Positions 13,505 to 16,691 of a stretch of DNA of 16,691 nt are shown one piece after another. The notes beneath the pieces are model-generated. The model saw only the letters and a list, made by a program, of their open reading frames with translations, was not told the origin of the DNA and did no database searches. The stretch's first letter is position 1, and each line of letters begins with the position of its first letter. Source of the DNA: Phycisphaerales bacterium (lineage in GTDB: Bacteria; Planctomycetota; Phycisphaerae; Tepidisphaerales; Tepidisphaeraceae); contig JAQGHP010000608.1 of the NCBI GenBank assembly GCA_028288775.1, positions 1 through 16,691 of the forward strand, written 5' to 3'. The translations under genes were made by a program, and so were the position numbers.

Positions 13505-15022
13505 ATGCCATCGGCCTCCCCCTGTGCTCTGGTCATCTTCGGCGCGAGCGGCGACCTCGCCAAGCGCAAGCTCATCCCCGCTATTTATGAAATGGCCCGC
13601 GAGAAGCTGCTGCCCGAGCAGTTCGCGCTTGTGGGGTACGCACGCTCGCCGATGAGCGACGACGCCTACCGCGCCGAGTGTCGCGAGGCGGTGCAGAAGT
13701 TCGCGCGCACGCAGCCGATCGACCCCGAGGTATGGGGGCGCATCGAACGCAACATCGCCTACGTGCAAGGGGATTACGGCTCGCAGGCCGATCACGGCAA
13801 GCTCCAGGATACCCTCCGCAAGATCGACGCCGACAAGGGCACCGCGGGCAACCGGCTCTATTACCTCTCCACGCCCCCCAATACGTTCCAGCCGATCATC
13901 GAATGCCTGGGCAAATTCCGCGGCAAATCGGGCGGCTGGGAGCGGATCATCATCGAGAAGCCCTTCGGCCGCGACGGTGCCAGCGCCCGCGAGCTTAACG
14001 CGCTGCTCCACAAATATTTCGACGAATCGCAGGTCTTCCGCATCGACCATTACCTGGGCAAGGAGACGGTGCAGAACCTGATGGTGATGCGGTTCGCCAA
14101 CTCCATCTTCGAGCCGATCTGGAACTACAAGTACGTGGACCACGTGCAGATCACGGTCAGCGAAACGCTGGGCGTGGGCAGTCGCGGCGGATACTACGCG
14201 CAAAGCGGCGCGCTGCGAGACATGGTGCAAAACCACATGTTCCAGCTCATGGCCCTGGTGGCCATGGAGCCGCCGGTGGCGCTGGACGCGACGAGCACGC
14301 GCGACGAAAAGGTGAAGGTCTTCAAGGCCGTCCGCCAGCTTCGTCCCGATCAGGTCGATCAGTACACCGTCCGCGGCCAATACACCGCCGGCGAAGCCGC
14401 GGGCACCAAGACCGGCGGCTACGCGAAGGAGAAGGACGTCCCGCCCGGCTCGGCTACCGAGACCTTCGCCGCCCTCAAGCTGTACATCGACAACTGGCGC
14501 TGGAGCGGTACGCCGTTCTATCTGCGCACGGGGAAGTATTTGCCGGAGAAGCTGAGCGAGATCGTGGTACGGTTCCGGTCTCCGCCGCAGACGCTTTTCC
14601 AGAAGCAGTGCGAGTCGCCGGTCTACCCGAACGACCTCATCATCCGCGTGCAGCCCGAGGAGGGCGTGAGCTGGCGGCTCAACGGAAAGGTGCCGGGGGG
14701 GTCGCTGAACATCAAGTCGGTCGCACTGGACTTCCTCTACAAGACCACGTTCAACGTGGAGCCGCCGGAGGCTTACGAGCGCCTGATCTTTGACGCGATC
14801 GTCGGCGACCAGACCCTCTTCATCCGCGGCGACGAAGCCGAAGCCGCGTGGGCGGTGATCGACCCCATCGAGCAAGGCTGGGCCCAGAGCGCCCGCCCGC
14901 CCGAGCCGTATGCCCCCGGCACCTGGGGCCCCAAGCGCGCCGCGGATCTAATCGAAAAGGACGGCCGCCGCTGGCTGCACCTCAATGGCGAAGCCGACCC
15001 GGTCGTGGCGTGCTCGTTGTAG
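13505..15022 (+). CDS. zwf: Glucose-6-phosphate 1-dehydrogenase
   Basis: 505 residues, standard length. It oxidises glucose 6-phosphate to 6-phosphogluconolactone, the NADP-linked entry to the oxidative pentose phosphate pathway, in the cytoplasm. The dinucleotide-binding start is FGASGDLAKRKLIPAIY (12-28), and IIIEKPFGRD and the active-site signature RIDHYLGKETVQN (His182, Lys186) follow. YYAQSGALRDMVQNHMFQLM, PFYLRTGKYL and the VEPPEAYERLIFDA region complete the C-terminal domain. The ATG at 13505 is chosen because GGAAAGGA lies about 6 nt upstream; the frame is open further up to 13370 but without family similarity. It ends just before an inverted repeat that may act as a bidirectional terminator. 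The NADPH it supplies could feed sulfate reduction, but no link beyond proximity is seen. Confidence 0.98.
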   Translation: MPSASPCALVIFGASGDLAKRKLIPAIYEMAREKLLPEQFALVGYARSPMSDDAYRAECREAVQKFARTQPIDPEVWGRIERNIAYVQGDYGSQADHGKLQDTLRKIDADKGTAGNRLYYLSTPPNTFQPIIECLGKFRGKSGGWERIIIEKPFGRDGASARELNALLHKYFDESQVFRIDHYLGKETVQNLMVMRFANSIFEPIWNYKYVDHVQITVSETLGVGSRGGYYAQSGALRDMVQNHMFQLMALVAMEPPVALDATSTRDEKVKVFKAVRQLRPDQVDQYTVRGQYTAGEAAGTKTGGYAKEKDVPPGSATETFAALKLYIDNWRWSGTPFYLRTGKYLPEKLSEIVVRFRSPPQTLFQKQCESPVYPNDLIIRVQPEEGVSWRLNGKVPGGSLNIKSVALDFLYKTTFNVEPPEAYERLIFDAIVGDQTLFIRGDEAEAAWAVIDPIEQGWAQSARPPEPYAPGTWGPKRAADLIEKDGRRWLHLNGEADPVVACSL

Positions 15023-15055
15023 GTTTGGCTCCGTCGGACGCCGGGCTGCTCAATC

Positions 15056-15145
15056 GTGGCACGGGTTTTCAACCCGTGCGAAACGCGTCGACGAAAACGA
15101 CTTTCCATTTCTACGCACCCTGCACGGGTTGAAAACCCGTGCCAC
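15056..15145. repeat. Perfect 24-bp inverted repeat between convergent genes (REPIN-like)
   Basis: The arms at 15056-15079 and 15122-15145 are exact reverse complements over 24 bp. Each arm contains its own palindrome (GCACGGGTT, a 3-nt loop, AACCCGTGC), so it can fold alone or as a long hairpin. The 42-bp spacer shows nothing else recognisable. It sits between the stops of zwf (+) and the YcxB-like gene (-) and may terminate both. The rest of the 15023-15217 spacer has no gene. Confidence 0.9.
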
Positions 15146-15217
15146 GGGAGAGTTTCCCGAACTCCTACACGAGCGATGGGCACCCCCCCGGCTGCGCGAT
15201 CACTGGAAATCATGCCT

Positions 15218-16108
15218 TCAACTTTCGTCGGCGGTTAACGGCGCTACCACCGCCGGTGGAATCGGAATCACGGGGAACGCCGAGGGCCTTTGTCCGGGCA
15301 GATCCCGCAACATGTATCGCAGGCCATCGAGGTCGGATTCCGACGCCAGCGCCCGCTTGGGCACGATATGAAACATCGCCGGCGAAATGTAAAGCAGAAA
15401 CACCAGAGGAGTCTCCCGGCAGCCGGGGAAGTATTCCCACGCGTAGCGACTGCGTGAGAAAAGCGTTTCGATTACCACGCCCTGGGCCGTGAACTCCATC
15501 TTGAGGGGCCGCTGCAATTGCGTCTGCAATTCCCACGAGTCGGCAATCGCCCGGCCGACGGAAATTCGATTCACTGCCAAAGCCCACAATTGAAACGACG
15601 CCCAGAAGATCATTGGCACGGCGGCCAAGCCGGTGGATGTGACGGACGGCACGACCAAGCCGGTCTTCAGATCCATCGTGTATTGAAGGACCACGAATGC
15701 TGCCAGGTACATTATCAAGGAAACGATTGTTACGACCTCACTTTTGGTTAGTCGGCCACTCCTCCGCTTTGGGGGCGGAGCGTCGGCGACGCGCTCCCCT
15801 TCCCACGGCTCGGACGAAGGTCGCGCCGCCCCACGCCAGACGATCAATGCAGAACTGCCGAGAATCGCCATCCACGGAAATATCGGCAGCACGATGTAAT
15901 TCATAAGTGGATCGGCGGGTTCGTCCGGATGGGCGGCAAAGCCCCACCTCTGCTGACCTGCCAAGTATCCAAACACCGCAATAATGGTTGCGACGGCGCT
16001 AATGATTACGGTGGGTCGCAACTTCCGCAGGTGAGCCGGAGTCGGCCGCTGATGAAAGCGATTGGCTTCCGCGAATTCCTCAAGCGTGATTTGGAATTCG
16101 ATTTCCAT
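15218..16108 (-). CDS. Membrane protein with YcxB-like C-terminal domain
   Basis: 296 residues. A cytosolic start (MEIEFQITLEEFAEANRFHQ) precedes four predicted membrane segments (about 33-51, 71-91, 125-143 and 161-179), with a charged proline-rich loop (about 93-122) between the second and third. The C-terminal part (about 203-268) reads MEFTAQGVVIETLFSRSRYAW, FLLYISPAMFHIVPKRAL, the pattern of the YcxB-like domain, whose function is unknown. GGAGG precedes the ATG by 8 nt. It starts 25 bp after the apgM stop, so the two are probably co-transcribed, but no shared role is apparent. Confidence 0.82.
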   Translation of the reverse strand: MEIEFQITLEEFAEANRFHQRPTPAHLRKLRPTVIISAVATIIAVFGYLAGQQRWGFAAHPDEPADPLMNYIVLPIFPWMAILGSSALIVWRGAARPSSEPWEGERVADAPPPKRRSGRLTKSEVVTIVSLIMYLAAFVVLQYTMDLKTGLVVPSVTSTGLAAVPMIFWASFQLWALAVNRISVGRAIADSWELQTQLQRPLKMEFTAQGVVIETLFSRSRYAWEYFPGCRETPLVFLLYISPAMFHIVPKRALASESDLDGLRYMLRDLPGQRPSAFPVIPIPPAVVAPLTADES

Positions 16109-16133
16109 AGTCAGCGCCTCCGGCTCGAATGTC

Positions 16134-16691
16134 TTACGAACCCCGCAGGAAATATTCCATCAACTCATGCCCCTTCTCCAAATGCAATCCGCTCTCCGCG
16201 GCGTTGCGCTCGGAATAGGGGAGCGGCCTGGGGCTCTTTATGCCCGTCCCGGTCATCGCGAAAAGCGTCGGGGCGTAGCCGTGCTTTCGGGTGGCGATGT
16301 TGGTCGGGTGGTCAGGGAGGACGAGGATTCTCCACTCGGGGTACGTTCGCAATTTCTTGAGCACGGGGCCGACGACGTGCTTGTCGATGTGCTCGATCGC
16401 GTCCACCTTTGTTTTCCAATCGGCCTGGTGCGAGGCCTCGTCCGGGGATTCGACGTGGGAGAAAACCAAATCGTACTTGTCGAGCATGTCGGCGGTGTCC
16501 TTGCCCTGGCCTGCGTAATTCGTGTCGTGGAAGCTGGTCATCCCTTCTACCTCGTGAACGTCCCAACCCAACAGCACAGCTAACCCGCGGAGGAGGTCTA
16601 CGCCGGTGATCATGCAGCCGGACTTGACGCCGAAGCGGTCGAAGAATTTGGGCATGTTCGGGGCGTGGCCCTGGCCCCAGAGCCAGGTTTG
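16134..16691 (-). CDS. apgM: 2,3-bisphosphoglycerate-independent phosphoglycerate mutase, archaeal type (5' end beyond window)
   Basis: About 185 C-terminal residues are visible; the frame continues through the right edge (it begins QTWLWGQGHAPN). The enzyme interconverts 3- and 2-phosphoglycerate in glycolysis and belongs to the alkaline phosphatase superfamily. WLWGQG, ITGVDLLRGLAVLLGW, TNYAGQGKDTADML, the metal-binding HVESPDEASHQAD and a second metal site PDHPTNIATRKHGYAPT are the family marks of ApgM rather than of GpmI. The ATG at 16655 is internal, since the WLWGQG motif precedes it. The YcxB-like gene follows 25 bp downstream. Confidence 0.95.
   Translation of the reverse strand, partial: QTWLWGQGHAPNMPKFFDRFGVKSGCMITGVDLLRGLAVLLGWDVHEVEGMTSFHDTNYAGQGKDTADMLDKYDLVFSHVESPDEASHQADWKTKVDAIEHIDKHVVGPVLKKLRTYPEWRILVLPDHPTNIATRKHGYAPTLFAMTGTGIKSPRPLPYSERNAAESGLHLEKGHELMEYFLRGS

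Noticed and set aside
13394..14875. Long minus-strand open frame opposite zwf
   Set aside because: The zwf motifs on the plus strand are complete; the antisense product is Arg/His/Leu-rich with no domain.
5388..15145. Inverted repeats as CRISPR or insertion-sequence ends
   Set aside because: There are no regularly spaced direct repeats, no cas or transposase genes, and the arms enclose only 40-140 bp.

Overview
The window is GC-rich chromosomal DNA from a bacterium, most plausibly a planctomycete (perhaps Phycisphaerae-like). Hints are the many gene-spacer inverted repeats of types common in that phylum, a hybrid histidine kinase paired with a RedB-like thioredoxin-fold protein, and ApgM-type phosphoglycerate mutase. 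This placement is inference, because no rRNA or other phylogenetic marker is present. No tRNA, rRNA, CRISPR array, insertion sequence or transposase gene was seen.

Left edge (1-3444, minus strand): the bulk of a large membrane-bound hybrid histidine kinase (H-kinase, two receiver domains, start of an HPt domain, cut by the window edge). Its start overlaps the end of a membrane-anchored CPC-motif thioredoxin-fold gene. Positions 3445-3740 hold no convincing gene, only repeat fragments.

Centre (3741-10922, all minus strand): a long sulfur-assimilation and cysteine-biosynthesis block. Read in transcription order it encodes a ThiF/MoeB-type E1 enzyme, a CysM-like cysteine synthase, a JAMM metalloprotease, two small paralogous proteins of unknown function, cysteine synthase CysK, a small possible ribbon-helix-helix protein, APS kinase CysC, a PHP-family phosphoesterase and (P)APS reductase CysH. 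CysC makes PAPS and CysH yields sulfite plus PAP. The PHP protein, 4 bp ahead of cysH, resembles the TrpH/RNase AM group and is a good candidate for clearing the PAP by-product. E1, JAMM and CysM together resemble the protein-thiocarboxylate route to cysteine, but no carrier protein (ThiS/CysO type, Gly-Gly end) was found here. ATP sulfurylase, sulfite reductase and serine acetyltransferase are also absent from the window.

Right part (10987-16691): a YlbF-family protein (+) divergent from the E1 gene; a decayed parDE toxin-antitoxin remnant (antitoxin lacking its DNA-binding half, toxin frameshifted near its end); a half-size EamA transporter (+) convergent with and overlapping a GNAT acetyltransferase (-); a small membrane-anchored low-complexity protein (+) with a terminator; glucose-6-phosphate dehydrogenase zwf (+); then on the minus strand a YcxB-like membrane protein and the 3' part of apgM, cut by the right edge.

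Four gene spacers carry compound inverted repeats (arm, short spacer, inverted arm), organised like REPINs. Three lie inside the cys block and one lies between the convergent zwf and YcxB-like genes.
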